NCBI GenBank assembly: GCA_937891895.1
Contig: CALATN010000218.1
Location: forward strand, 1-64,000
DNA: 64,000 bases
Source: an uncultured Clostridia bacterium
GTDB taxonomy: Bacteria; Bacillota; Clostridia; Oscillospirales; Ruminococcaceae
Reading direction: 5' to 3'
Part shown: in pieces, positions 33,972 through 42,746 of the stretch
Position numbering within the stretch: position 1 is the stretch's first letter
How the letters are laid out: each line of letters begins with the position of its first letter
Notes under the pieces: generated by a model
What the model was told of the DNA's origin: nothing
The model's database searches: none
What the model saw: the letters and a program-made list of their open reading frames with translations, nothing else
Made by a program: the position numbers and the translations under genes

Positions 33972-35417
33972 TTGTTGTTTGTTCTTTTGTGGCTTGCAGT
34001 AGGTGCGGCAATTGTGCTTGATGTTTTCGACAAGCTTCCCCTTGAAAATGCGGTGGGACGATTTATCGGAATGACAATTCTCCCGCACGTTGCATTGCTT
34101 ACGTGGTACGGCGGAAAAGCCGTATATAAGCGTGATGAATGGGGCGGGCTGGGCTTTACAATCGGAATAGTTGCCCCGATTTGTCTTTTTGCAATCTATT
34201 TTATGATACGGCTTGCAGTTAAGCCGTACAGAGTAAAATTTGACAAGACGACTGTAAACACAAGAGTCCGCGCAATGTACGGCGGGAAAATCCTGCTGAA
34301 ATTCACGGCGATTTCGCTTTTGTGCAACACGATTTACTACATACTTGACGCAGAGAATAATTTTTTCTGGGATGCGCCGGAGTTCTTGCGGATTGCCGAT
34401 ATGGTTATTTCCTTGGTAATAATTCTCGGCTACGGCTGGAATGGTATTCTCAGAATTGTTCTGCTTTGCAGACGACTGGGAATTGTAAAGAGGGTAGTGT
34501 ACTTCTTTCTGCTTCCTGTGCCGATTGTGGGAATTTTCGTGCTTATCAGTATGTACCGCACGGCAAAGGCGGAGTACGACTACGAAACAACGAGAAAAAT
34601 CTGCGAAAGTCAGCGTATTGAGTCCCAGGTGTGCAAGACAAAATATCCGATACTTCTTGTGCACGGCCTTGGTTTCCGTGACTGGAAATATTTCAACTAC
34701 TGGGGAAGAATTCCTGCGGAGCTTATAAGAAATGGTGCAGCGATTTACTACGGGCATCAGGAGGCGTGCGCAACGGTTGTCACAAACGCTGAGCATATCA
34801 GGAAAAAGGTGCTGGAAATCGTTGAGGAAACAGGTTGCGAAAAGGTGAATATCATTGCTCACTCAAAGGGCGGTCTTGACTCACGATACGCAATCGCAAA
34901 GCTCGGCATTGAGGATTATGTTGCAACACTTACTACTGTCGGTACTCCTCACCACGGCTCGCAGGTTACTGACCTTGCAAATAAGCTTCCCGACAGCTTT
35001 TATCGTAAGGTTGCTGATTTTGCTGACAGAAGATTTAAAAAGCTTGGTGACGGAAATCCTGATTTTTACACGGCTTGTCACCAGCTTAATACGGAGTACG
35101 CCGAACAGTTCAACGAGGAAATCAAGGACTCGGAAAAGGTTTATTACCAGAGCTATGCGTCGGTAATGAAGAATTCGTTCAGCTTTGATATTCTTGGTTT
35201 TACCTGGCTTCTGCTGAGCAAATACGGACGAAACGACGGACTTGTTACAGAGGAATCTGCCAAGTGGGGCAACTTCAGGGGCGTGTACGAAAGCAAGCGT
35301 ATACGCGGAATTTCCCACGGCGACACAATCGACCTGAAGCGTGAGGACTATAAGGGTTACGATCCGAGAGAGGCATATGTGGAGATTGTTTCCGAATTAA
35401 AGGATATGGGTTTCTGA
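33972..35417 (+). CDS. Membrane-anchored lipase-like alpha/beta hydrolase
   Basis: This 481-residue protein has about six membrane segments in residues 1-195. A cytoplasmic or extracytoplasmic alpha/beta hydrolase domain follows, beginning YPILLVHGLGFRDWKYF, with the nucleophile serine in IIAHSKGGLDSRYA and TVGTPHHGSQV just after. These are features of lipases/esterases of the triacylglycerol-lipase type. The start is a TTG at 33972 after GGGGGTG. It sits between argB and the argD promoter, and no link to arginine is evident. Confidence 0.85.
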   Translation: MLFVLLWLAVGAAIVLDVFDKLPLENAVGRFIGMTILPHVALLTWYGGKAVYKRDEWGGLGFTIGIVAPICLFAIYFMIRLAVKPYRVKFDKTTVNTRVRAMYGGKILLKFTAISLLCNTIYYILDAENNFFWDAPEFLRIADMVISLVIILGYGWNGILRIVLLCRRLGIVKRVVYFFLLPVPIVGIFVLISMYRTAKAEYDYETTRKICESQRIESQVCKTKYPILLVHGLGFRDWKYFNYWGRIPAELIRNGAAIYYGHQEACATVVTNAEHIRKKVLEIVEETGCEKVNIIAHSKGGLDSRYAIAKLGIEDYVATLTTVGTPHHGSQVTDLANKLPDSFYRKVADFADRRFKKLGDGNPDFYTACHQLNTEYAEQFNEEIKDSEKVYYQSYASVMKNSFSFDILGFTWLLLSKYGRNDGLVTEESAKWGNFRGVYESKRIRGISHGDTIDLKREDYKGYDPREAYVEIVSELKDMGF

Positions 35418-35451
35418 TAATTTCCATTTATTATTTAAAAATGAGAAATAC

Positions 35452-35480
35452 TTGAAATATTCACAATATTTTGCTATATT
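35452..35480 (+). promoter_or_regulatory. Promoter of argD
   Basis: TTGAAA (35452-35457), a 17-base spacer and TATATT (35475-35480), about 30 bases before the argD start. It splits the arginine region into two transcription units. Confidence 0.65.
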
Positions 35481-35510
35481 AAAAAGATACACAAAAGAGA
35501 GGTGCTTGCA

Positions 35511-36680
35511 ATGAGTACAATAGAAAAATTCAATGAACACGTTATGGGTACTTACGGACGTTACCCTTTGGTATTGGAAAAGGGTGAGGGACGTACTGCC
35601 ACTGACGAAAACGGCAAGAAATACATAGATTTCGGAAGCGGTATCGGAACAAATTCTCTCGGTTACTGCGATGAGGACTGGGCTGACGCGGTTTGTGCTC
35701 AGGCAAGAGCTATCCAGCACACCTCCAACTACTACTATACAAAGGTGCAGGCTGATTTTGCCGATGCTCTTTCTAAGGCTACAGGCTATGACAAGATGTT
35801 CTTCGGCAACTCTGGCGCTGAGGCTAATGAGTGTGCAATCAAGCTTGCAAGAAAATATTCTTTCGACAAATACGGCAAGGACGCAAAGCGTTACAACATT
35901 ATCACTATGGTGAACAGCTTCCACGGAAGAACAATGGCTACTCTTTCCGCTACAGGACAGGACGTATTCCACAACTACTTCTTCCCGTTTGTTGAAGGCT
36001 TCATCAATGTTGAGGCAAACAATATCGATGATCTCCGTGCAAAGATTGACGACAGCGTTTGCGCTGTAATGTTTGAATTTGTACAGGGCGAGGGCGGAGT
36101 TGTTCCTCTTGACAAGGAGTTCATCGACGAAGTTTTCAAGCTCTGCGCTGAAAAGGATATCCTTACAATTGCCGACGAAGTTCAGACAGGTGCGGGACGT
36201 ACAGGCACATTCCTTACTTCCGTTCAGTACGGCGTAAAGCCTAATATCACAACAATGGCAAAGGGTGTTGCAGGCGGTGTTCCTGTGGGAATATGCCTCG
36301 CTGACGAAAAGTGCAGCGGTGTTCTTGTTCCCGGCACTCACGGCTCAACCTTCGGCGGCAACCCGCTGGCTTGCGCAGGCGGTCTTGCGGTTGTGAACAA
36401 GGTTGCGAATGAAAAGTTCCTTGCTGAAATAAATGCAAAGGCTGATTATTTCAAGAAAAAGCTTCTTGAAATCCCTGAAATTGAGGGGGTTGACGGTCTT
36501 GGCTTTATGATCGGTGCACGTCTTAAAACAAAGAATGCGGCTGATATCTGCCGTGCGTGCAGCGAAAACGGTCTGCTTATCCTGACGGCGAAAACAAAGC
36601 TTCGTTTCCTGCCACCGCTTAATATTACCTATGAAGAAATTGACGAAGGATTTGAAATACTGAGGAGGATACTGGCATGA
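35511..36680 (+). CDS. argD: Acetylornithine aminotransferase
   Basis: This protein of about 389 residues is a class III PLP-dependent aminotransferase. PLP-binding marks are GSGIGTNSLGYC, FGNSGAEANECAIKLARKYS, and the Schiff-base lysine in TTMAKGVAGGVPVG. It makes N-acetylornithine in arginine synthesis and may also serve lysine synthesis. GTG 35502 is in frame but lies inside AGAGAGGTG, so ATG 35511 is chosen. The stop overlaps the next start (ATGA). Confidence 0.94.
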   Translation: MSTIEKFNEHVMGTYGRYPLVLEKGEGRTATDENGKKYIDFGSGIGTNSLGYCDEDWADAVCAQARAIQHTSNYYYTKVQADFADALSKATGYDKMFFGNSGAEANECAIKLARKYSFDKYGKDAKRYNIITMVNSFHGRTMATLSATGQDVFHNYFFPFVEGFINVEANNIDDLRAKIDDSVCAVMFEFVQGEGGVVPLDKEFIDEVFKLCAEKDILTIADEVQTGAGRTGTFLTSVQYGVKPNITTMAKGVAGGVPVGICLADEKCSGVLVPGTHGSTFGGNPLACAGGLAVVNKVANEKFLAEINAKADYFKKKLLEIPEIEGVDGLGFMIGARLKTKNAADICRACSENGLLILTAKTKLRFLPPLNITYEEIDEGFEILRRILA

Positions 36681-37423
36681 TGTACTATGAAAAATACGGC
36701 GACGAAAAGAACCCTATTATTGTTTGTCTTCACGGCGCAAACCACGTTCACTGCTTCTCAAAACAATGCGAATATCTCTCCAAGAATTACTGCGTACTCG
36801 TTCCTCATCTTCCCGGTTACGGAAGAAATGAGGTAAAGACCTTCAAGACAGTTGAAGCACTGAAGGAACTTGTTGAGTTTATTCCGTCCCTGGGCAAGAA
36901 AGTTACTCTTATGGGATTTTCGCTGGGTGCACAGCTTGCTTTTGTTATGATGTGCAAGGCACCTCAGCTTTTCAACGGTGTTGTAATGATAAGCCCGTGG
37001 CTGCTTAAAGACCCCGCTGAAGTTGAAAAGGCTATGAAGCAGGCATCCGATAACGAAAAACTTTCCAAGAACAAGCTCTTTGTAGGCTTCAACGCACTTG
37101 CTATGGGTCTTGACAAGGGCGAAAGAGAAGAAAATGCAGAGTTTGCACAGAATGTTACTATGACAACAATTCTCAACTCTATCGACAACGGCATCAAGTT
37201 TGAGGACTTCCCTGATTACCGTACTCTTGATGTCCCTATGCTTGCACTCTGCGGCATTAAGGAAACTCTTGAAATCAGAAAGAGCGTACGTACACTTTCT
37301 ATGCAGAATCCACGCTGTGCTTACGATATGTGGGACGGCGCTGCACATAACATTCCTTTCAAGGCTGCTTCAAGACTTAACAAGGTTGTTGAAGAATTTA
37401 TGGAAACCAAGGCTTTGAAATAA
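36677..37423 (+). CDS. Alpha/beta hydrolase
   Basis: This 248-residue soluble hydrolase has PIIVCLHGANHVHCF for the oxyanion region, VTLMGFSLGAQLAF with the nucleophile serine, and a final GAAHNIPFKAA holding the catalytic histidine. It overlaps argD by four bases and is followed after 30 bases by argF, so it is translated with the arginine enzymes. A substrate cannot be named; cleavage of an acylated intermediate is only a thought. Confidence 0.88.
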   Translation: MMYYEKYGDEKNPIIVCLHGANHVHCFSKQCEYLSKNYCVLVPHLPGYGRNEVKTFKTVEALKELVEFIPSLGKKVTLMGFSLGAQLAFVMMCKAPQLFNGVVMISPWLLKDPAEVEKAMKQASDNEKLSKNKLFVGFNALAMGLDKGEREENAEFAQNVTMTTILNSIDNGIKFEDFPDYRTLDVPMLALCGIKETLEIRKSVRTLSMQNPRCAYDMWDGAAHNIPFKAASRLNKVVEEFMETKALK

Positions 37424-37453
37424 CACTACAACACAGAACAGGAGATAGAATCA

Positions 37454-38356
37454 ATGAAACACTTACTTAAAATGCTTGACCTTTCCCGTGAGGAAATTAT
37501 CGATATTCTCAACCTTGCTGACCAGCTCAAGTATGAGCTCAAGCACAACATTCCCCATCCGCACCTCAAGGGCAAATCCCTGGGTATGATTTTCCAGAAG
37601 GCTTCCACACGTACACGTGTTTCCTTTGAAACAGGTATGTACCAGCTTGGCGGTAACCCTATGTTCCTTTCTTCCAACGACCTGCAGATCGGCCGTGGTG
37701 AGCCTGTTCAGGATACAGCAAGAGTTCTTTCCCGCTACCTTGACGGTATTATGATCCGTACCTTCGAGCAGAAGGAAGTTGAAGACCTTGCAAAGTACGG
37801 CAGTATTCCGATAATCAATGGTCTTACAGACTTCTGTCACCCATGTCAGATTCTTGCTGACCTTATGACAATCCGTGAATTCAAGGGTCAGTTTGGCGGC
37901 TTGAAGATGTGCTTTATCGGCGACGGCAACAATATGGCAAACTCCCTTATCGTTGGCTGTCTGAAGGTTGGTATGGCTGTTTCCGTAGCTTGTCCCGAAG
38001 GATATCACCCTGACCCGCAGGTCATGGAATTTGCCAAGGATTTCGACTGCTTCGAGCTTACAGATTCACCAATGAAGGCTGCTGAAAATGCTGACGTTGT
38101 AATTACTGACGTGTGGGCTTCCATGGGTCAGGAGGGTGAAGCTGAAAAGCGTAAGATTGCTTTCAAGGGTTATCAGATCAATGACGAGATTATGGGCGTG
38201 GCAAAGAAGGACGCTATGGTGCTTCACTGTCTGCCTGCTCATCGTGAGGAAGAAATTACTGAAAAGGTATTTGAAGCACACGCTGAGGAAATCTTCGAAG
38301 AAGCTGAAAACCGTCTTCACGCACAGAAGGCAGTTATGGTTAAGCTTATGGCTTAA
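37454..38356 (+). CDS. argF: Ornithine carbamoyltransferase
   Basis: This 300-residue enzyme joins carbamoyl phosphate and ornithine to citrulline. The carbamoyl-phosphate loop KASTRTRVSFE is near residue 50, HPCQILADL lies mid-protein, and the ornithine-binding HCLPAHREEEI is near 258. Length and motifs are normal. ACAGGAGA precedes the ATG. A double hairpin and a terminator follow, so it ends the argD unit. argG and argH are not in the window. Confidence 0.95.
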   Translation: MKHLLKMLDLSREEIIDILNLADQLKYELKHNIPHPHLKGKSLGMIFQKASTRTRVSFETGMYQLGGNPMFLSSNDLQIGRGEPVQDTARVLSRYLDGIMIRTFEQKEVEDLAKYGSIPIINGLTDFCHPCQILADLMTIREFKGQFGGLKMCFIGDGNNMANSLIVGCLKVGMAVSVACPEGYHPDPQVMEFAKDFDCFELTDSPMKAAENADVVITDVWASMGQEGEAEKRKIAFKGYQINDEIMGVAKKDAMVLHCLPAHREEEITEKVFEAHAEEIFEEAENRLHAQKAVMVKLMA

Positions 38357-38453
38357 AACTGAAACTTACAAAGTAAGTTTCAGTTCAGTGTTTTGCTTTG
38401 CAAAACACAAACTTCGGATGTAAAAAGGAGGGCGGACTTGTTCCGCCCTTTTT
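38357..38453 (+). terminator. Two hairpins and terminator after argF
   Basis: Stem 1 is AACTGAAACTTAC/GTAAGTTTCAGTT (38357-38385), stem 2 is GTGTTTTGC/GCAAAACAC (38388-38408), and stem 3 is GGGCGGA/TCCGCCC (38430-38448) followed by TTTTT. Only the third has the full intrinsic-terminator form. Confidence 0.85.
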
Positions 38454-38479
38454 GCAGAATTATTACAGGAGGGGTTATT

Positions 38480-39253
38480 GTGAATTACGATCACGACAGA
38501 ATAAAGGCAAATGCAAGACTTTTCTACAAGAATAATATGGGCAGCTCTATTTTATCGCAGCTGATTTATTTCGGTGTAGTATTCGGTGCTATGTTTGCGC
38601 TGTATCTTTTTATGGGAATTTTTATGGGTGTTTCAATGTTCGGCATTGCAATCGCAGGCGGCTCGGAAACTGAAAACGCCGTTGCGGGAGCGGCAGTGGG
38701 AACATTCATAATTTCATTGATTTTAGATGCGTTATACATTGCAATAATCCTTGCGCTTAACCCGCTTATGATTGGCTTTATGGATTGGTACAGAAAATCA
38801 ATTTATGAAAAAACCTCGCTGGGTGAAATTTTTGCACCCTACAAAAAAGAACGCATCTGGGGCAGCATCGGTACGATGTTCCTTATGCAGCTGTATACAT
38901 TCCTGTGGACTCTGCTGTTTATTGTTCCCGGCATTATCAAGACCTACAGCTACAGTCAGACTGCTTTCATCAAGGGTGAAAATCCGAATATTCCTGCAAA
39001 GCGTGCAATTGAGCTTAGCAGAATTATGATGGACGGCCACAAGGGCGACCTGTTCTATCTGCATCTGAGCTTTTTAGGCTGGATGTTCCTGTCTGGGCTT
39101 ACATACAATATTCTCGGTATTCTCTATGTTTTCCCGTATTATTATTCCGCGCTTTCCTTTGCTTATGTCGAAATCAAGTCTGATGCTATCGCAAAGGGAC
39201 TCATCGACGCTTCCGAGTTCAATCCTGTTCAGGAAAAATATATTGTTGAATAA
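38480..39253 (+). CDS. DUF975-like integral membrane protein
   Basis: This protein of about 257 residues has around five to six membrane segments. An amphipathic start (VNYDHDRIKANARLFYKNN) and an interior FALYLFMGIFMGV to GTMFLMQLYTFLWTLLFIVPG pattern with ARG-like GRAIELSR-type turns are typical of DUF975/glycerophosphoryl-type membrane proteins of Clostridia. The frame runs back to 38393 through the argF terminator, which makes an upstream start unlikely. GTG 38480, five bases after AGGAGGGG, is chosen. The function is unknown. Confidence 0.8.
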   Translation: MNYDHDRIKANARLFYKNNMGSSILSQLIYFGVVFGAMFALYLFMGIFMGVSMFGIAIAGGSETENAVAGAAVGTFIISLILDALYIAIILALNPLMIGFMDWYRKSIYEKTSLGEIFAPYKKERIWGSIGTMFLMQLYTFLWTLLFIVPGIIKTYSYSQTAFIKGENPNIPAKRAIELSRIMMDGHKGDLFYLHLSFLGWMFLSGLTYNILGILYVFPYYYSALSFAYVEIKSDAIAKGLIDASEFNPVQEKYIVE

Positions 39254-39261
39254 CTGAAATT

Positions 39262-39292
39262 ACCGCTTCCATATCAATATGGAGGCGGTTTT
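39262..39292 (+). terminator. Terminator after the DUF975-like gene
   Basis: ACCGCTTCCATAT (39262-39274) pairs with ATATGGAGGCGGT (39277-39289) with one wobble and a TTTT run follows. It isolates the flagellar operon from upstream genes. Confidence 0.85.
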
Positions 39293-39560
39293 GCTATTTG
39301 TATAATTTGTTAAAAATGAAAGCGCTTTCACTTGTGAAACAGTTACATTTCCAATTTTCCGAAAACTTTTTGTATAAAGTGCACAGTAGTATTCCTAAAC
39401 GTATAAGTTGCCTGATGTTATGGTAATCATAACCAAAAATATGCGTCAAATTGTGAATATTTTTGTATTAGCGTATGACAATTTGTACACTTTAGGGAAA
39501 ATTCATAGAAATATCGTTAAAATTTTTACGGTTAAAAATGCAAAGAATTTCGGTATTCGC
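39293..39560 (+). other. Upstream regulatory region of the flagellar operon
   Basis: This AT-rich stretch of about 270 bases holds no gene. A perfect cre-like palindrome is at 39317-39330, overlapped by TTTCA/TGAAA arms (39326-39339). Another inverted repeat, GTTATG/CATAAC, lies near 39418-39434. No sigma-54 or sigma-28 promoter was recognised. Confidence 0.6.
39317..39330. promoter_or_regulatory. Perfect cre-like palindrome upstream of flgB
   Basis: TGAAAGCGCTTTCA fits the CcpA cre consensus TGWAARCGYTWWCW at every position and is a perfect palindrome. It lies about 230 bases upstream of the putative -35, a distance more typical for activation or for a further-upstream promoter than for simple repression. 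Another LacI-family regulator could also use it. Confidence 0.65.
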
Positions 39561-39589
39561 TTGTAATTTTGGTGAAAATGATATATAAT
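39561..39589 (+). promoter_or_regulatory. Putative promoter of the flagellar operon
   Basis: TTGTAA (39561-39566), a 17-base spacer and TATAAT (39584-39589). It points to housekeeping sigma control of the early operon. Start near 39596 gives a leader of about 68 bases. Confidence 0.6.
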
Positions 39590-39600
39590 AATATTGAATA

Positions 39601-39663
39601 ATTATGGGCAAGTGCGCCCTGTTGACCTTTAGGACGACTCTTTGTCGGGAAAGGAAGGATATT
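39601..39663 (+). promoter_or_regulatory. Structured flgB leader
   Basis: The leader begins with GGGCAAGTGCGCCC (39605-39618), a small hairpin shared with thyA. It continues with CCTTT (about 39626) able to pair with AAAGG (about 39651) around CGACTCTTTGTCG. The last stem overlaps the ribosome site CGGGAAAGGAAGG, so folding could limit flgB translation. Confidence 0.45.
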
Positions 39664-40071
39664 ATGGGTCTTTTTGACAGCGTAACTCACAACCTTGCTG
39701 AGCAGGCTCTTGATGCTACCTGGTACAAGCAGCAGGTTATTTCAAATAATATTGCTAACAGCGATACGCCTGATTACAAGGCTAAAACAGTTGAATTCGG
39801 ACTTATTCTTAAAGAAAAGTGCAAATGCAGATACCACGATGAAGTTGAAGATGACAACTATCACCGCAGAGATGACAGAAATTGTACAGACCCGATTGAG
39901 CTGAGCGTGGTTACTACATATGAAACAAATACAAATCAGATTCTTGACGGCAACAACGTCGATATGGAAAAAGAGCAGACTGCTCTTGCTGATGCACAGT
40001 ATCAGTACGGTGCTCTCACTGATTACCTCAACAACAATTATGCAATGATAAGAGCGGCAATCTCAAAATAA
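39664..40071 (+). CDS. flgB: Flagellar basal-body rod protein FlgB
   Basis: This 135-residue rod protein starts MGLFDSVTHNLAEQALDATW with the conserved rod-protein motif SNNIANSDTPDYKAK near 30 and ends with the paired helical region NNNYAMIRAAISK. An ATG at 39604 is in frame, but ATG 39664 follows AAAGGAAGG and fits the family, so the extra 20 codons are leader. It opens the operon, as in Bacillus and Clostridium. Confidence 0.94.
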   Translation: MGLFDSVTHNLAEQALDATWYKQQVISNNIANSDTPDYKAKTVEFGLILKEKCKCRYHDEVEDDNYHRRDDRNCTDPIELSVVTTYETNTNQILDGNNVDMEKEQTALADAQYQYGALTDYLNNNYAMIRAAISK

Positions 40072-40183
40072 AATTGAATTTTAATTCAATTATATTTGCG
40101 AGTTTCACGTTGTGAAACGTCGAGGTTTGCCTGCTGATGCAGCATTTTACGTTTATTCCGATTTTTATGAAAGGACGGTCTGT

Positions 40184-40690
40184 ATGTCTTTTTTAAGCTC
40201 ACTTGATATCAGCGCTTCCGCTCTTTCGGCGCAGCGTCTGAGAATGGATATTATCTCACAGAATATTGCCAATCAGGAAACCTACAATACTTCTCCCGGC
40301 GGTGACCCATACTGCCGTCAGCTGGTTGTGTTCTCCGAAAAGAAGAAATTCGGCGATATCCTCGATAAGTATGCAAGACTTGCTTACGAGGAGAATGAGG
40401 ACGCAAAGAAATACAGCAGAGGAGTTTACTACCTCAATCATGAGGACAGATACAAGTCTGCAGGTGTTACTGTTGCAGAGGTAATAGAGGATGACGCTCC
40501 GTTTGTTCCTGTTTATGACCCTGACAATCCGCTTGCTGACGAGGAAGGCTACATCTACAAGAGCAACGTTGACAACACCAAGGAGCAGATTGACCTTCTT
40601 GCTGCACAGCGTTCCTATGAGGCAAACGCTGCTGCGTTCAATGCTGTTAAGGCTATGCTTTCCACGGCAAGAACGCTGAAGGGCAGATAA
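40184..40690 (+). CDS. flgC: Flagellar basal-body rod protein FlgC
   Basis: This 168-residue rod protein shows LDISASALSAQRLRMDIISQNIANQETYNT at the start and ends QIDLLAAQRSYEANAAAFNAVKAMLSTARTL, the standard C-terminal coiled coil of the proximal rod. ATG 40112 is also in frame, but 40184 has GAAAGGACGG before it and gives the normal length. A perfect GTTTCAC/GTGAAAC hairpin (40102-40118) lies in the gap after flgB. Confidence 0.94.
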   Translation: MSFLSSLDISASALSAQRLRMDIISQNIANQETYNTSPGGDPYCRQLVVFSEKKKFGDILDKYARLAYEENEDAKKYSRGVYYLNHEDRYKSAGVTVAEVIEDDAPFVPVYDPDNPLADEEGYIYKSNVDNTKEQIDLLAAQRSYEANAAAFNAVKAMLSTARTLKGR

Positions 40691-40744
40691 GTTAACGATT
40701 ACTCGGAATAAGAATTTAAATTGATTTCAGAATGGAGATAGATT

Positions 40745-41059
40745 ATGTTTATTGTACCAATCAGCAATGCTATTCAGCCTGTTGAGTCGCTTTTCGACAA
40801 CAACAATGCAGCGGCTGCTGTGTCTGACAGTGTCGATAATCCCCAGTTTTCCGACGTGTTCAAGGAAGTTTTCAGCGACGTTCAGGAAACACAGAGAGTT
40901 GTTCAGGAAGATTCAGTTCGTCTTGCAATGGGCGAAATTGATGATCTCCACACAATCTACAACAATATGACAAAGGCGGCTGTTGCTGTTGAAACCTTTG
41001 TTGCAATCAAGGATGCGGCAGTAAACGCTTATGACAAGGTGCTCCAGATTACAATGTAA
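40745..41059 (+). CDS. fliE: Flagellar hook-basal body protein FliE
   Basis: This 104-residue protein joins the MS-ring to the rod. The N-terminal third is variable and acidic, and the C-terminal region LAMGEIDDLHTIYNNMTKAAVAVETFVAIKDAAVNAYDKVLQITM is the conserved FliE helix. Its place between flgC and fliF is the usual one. Confidence 0.93.
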   Translation: MFIVPISNAIQPVESLFDNNNAAAAVSDSVDNPQFSDVFKEVFSDVQETQRVVQEDSVRLAMGEIDDLHTIYNNMTKAAVAVETFVAIKDAAVNAYDKVLQITM

Positions 41060-41114
41060 CTTATTGAACAAGATTTGCGGCAGATGTTGCCGTTAAGGAA
41101 GGAATTTTCATAAA

Positions 41115-42743
41115 ATGGCGGTTAAGGAACAGGTAACAAAGGTCAAAAAGACCTTCACAACCTTCTGGGACGGTCAGAGCAAGGTGCGCAAGATTCTTTA
41201 CATATCAATTCTTGCGGCGATACTGCTTCTGGCAATCATTGTGACGGTTGTTCTGAATAAAAAGGATTATATAGTTCTCTATGAGGGGCTTGAAACTGCT
41301 GAAGCGGCTGAAATGGTTGCTCTCATTGAGGAAATGGGATATGAGGCAGAACTTTCGGGCGGGTCGATTACCGTACTGAAGGGCACGGAGGATAAGATTG
41401 CGATTTCTCTTGCCCAGCAGAATTACCCCAAGAGCAATATGAACTATACCCTTACAACTGAAAAGACAGGTATGTTCACGACAAACGATGAGCGTAAGAC
41501 TTATGACAGAATTGATATGGAAAACAAGCTCAGTGCACTCATCGGCTCAATGGAAAATATCAGCGAGGCTCATGTTACACTTACAGAGCCTGAGCAGAAG
41601 AATACGGTAATTACTTCAAACAAGCAGTTCCCGACAGCAGGTGTTGTAGTTCATCTTGATGGTATTGACAAGCTTTCAAGCAAGCAGGTTATCGGTATCA
41701 CAAATCTTGTCAAGTCCTCCTGGTCAGGACTTACAGAGGAAAATGTGGTAATTGTTGACAATTACGGTATTCCTCAGGTTGTGATTGACGAAACCGAATT
41801 TGACCTTGTTACTGACGAAACAAAGAAGCTTGCGTTCAAGACAATGCTTGAAAATTCAATCAAGGATAAAATTCTTGAAATGCTTATCCCGATTTACGGC
41901 GACGACGGTGTTTCTGTTGCGGTAAATATGGTGCTTAACTTCGACACAAAGGTAAGTGAAACTACCGACTACTCCCCTGAGGGAAATACAAATACAGGTG
42001 TTGCTCAGCATAACCACTATTCAGGTGCAAACGGCGGAACGACTGTTGACGGCGGCGTTGTCGGCGTTGAGGGCAATGCTGATGATACATATCCTACAGG
42101 CGATACAAACGGCGGCGGAAGCTGGGCGGAAGAGGAATATACAAATACATATCTTGTTGATACATACAAGGAACAGGTTGAAAAGGCTGGCTACGATATC
42201 GCAGGTCTTTCCATTTCGGTTGTTGTTTACACCGATTACCTTTCCGAAGCTGAAAGACAGTCGCTGGTAAGCCTTGTCGGAAATGCGGGTACGGTTAACC
42301 CTGAGGTTCTGGAAGATGTTGTTACAGTTACAAACTTCAGAAGATTTGACGACGAGGGTGACGTTCCTGTAAGCGCCGCTCCGAAGTATCTGTTCGGTCT
42401 TACATTTGACCAGCTTATTCTTGTTGGTGCAATCGTACTTATCCTTATTCTTGTTCTTCTTATTGTTATGGCAATTCTGTCCAGCAACTCCAAGAAGAAG
42501 AGAAAGGAATTCGAGAAGAAGATTATCGAAAGCAGCGGACTTGGCGAGGAGGACGCAGAGGGTGTTGTGGATACATTCACCTTCAGCGATGCGGGAGAGC
42601 CGATCGAGGTACCAAGCCTTACCGACGACCAGATCGAAACCAAGGAAGTTGTTATCAGAAGAGAAATCAGCGAATTTGCGAAGTTCAGCCCCGAAATTGT
42701 GGCTCAGCTTCTCAGAAGCTGGATGAAGGAAGAGGAGGATTAA
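41115..42743 (+). CDS. fliF: Flagellar M-ring protein FliF
   Basis: This 542-residue protein forms the MS-ring. A first membrane segment covers about 30-50. The ring-building modules follow (YEGLETAEAAEMVALIEEMG, then KTYDRIDMENKLSALIGSMENISEAHV). A low-complexity Gly/Asn loop lies near 295-340, a second membrane segment is near 435-460, and the FliG-binding tail ends ISEFAKFSPEIVAQLLRSWM. Length and layout are normal. Confidence 0.96.
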   Translation: MAVKEQVTKVKKTFTTFWDGQSKVRKILYISILAAILLLAIIVTVVLNKKDYIVLYEGLETAEAAEMVALIEEMGYEAELSGGSITVLKGTEDKIAISLAQQNYPKSNMNYTLTTEKTGMFTTNDERKTYDRIDMENKLSALIGSMENISEAHVTLTEPEQKNTVITSNKQFPTAGVVVHLDGIDKLSSKQVIGITNLVKSSWSGLTEENVVIVDNYGIPQVVIDETEFDLVTDETKKLAFKTMLENSIKDKILEMLIPIYGDDGVSVAVNMVLNFDTKVSETTDYSPEGNTNTGVAQHNHYSGANGGTTVDGGVVGVEGNADDTYPTGDTNGGGSWAEEEYTNTYLVDTYKEQVEKAGYDIAGLSISVVVYTDYLSEAERQSLVSLVGNAGTVNPEVLEDVVTVTNFRRFDDEGDVPVSAAPKYLFGLTFDQLILVGAIVLILILVLLIVMAILSSNSKKKRKEFEKKIIESSGLGEEDAEGVVDTFTFSDAGEPIEVPSLTDDQIETKEVVIRREISEFAKFSPEIVAQLLRSWMKEEED

Positions 42744-42746
42744 CTG

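Noticed and set aside
39293..39600. Sigma-54 or sigma-28 promoter for the flagellar operon
   Set aside because: I saw no GG-N10-GC type element and no TAAA-N15-GCCGATAA type element in this stretch.
39601..39663. c-di-GMP riboswitch ahead of flgB
   Set aside because: The stretch is short and lacks the conserved GEMM-type core. Only simple hairpins are visible.
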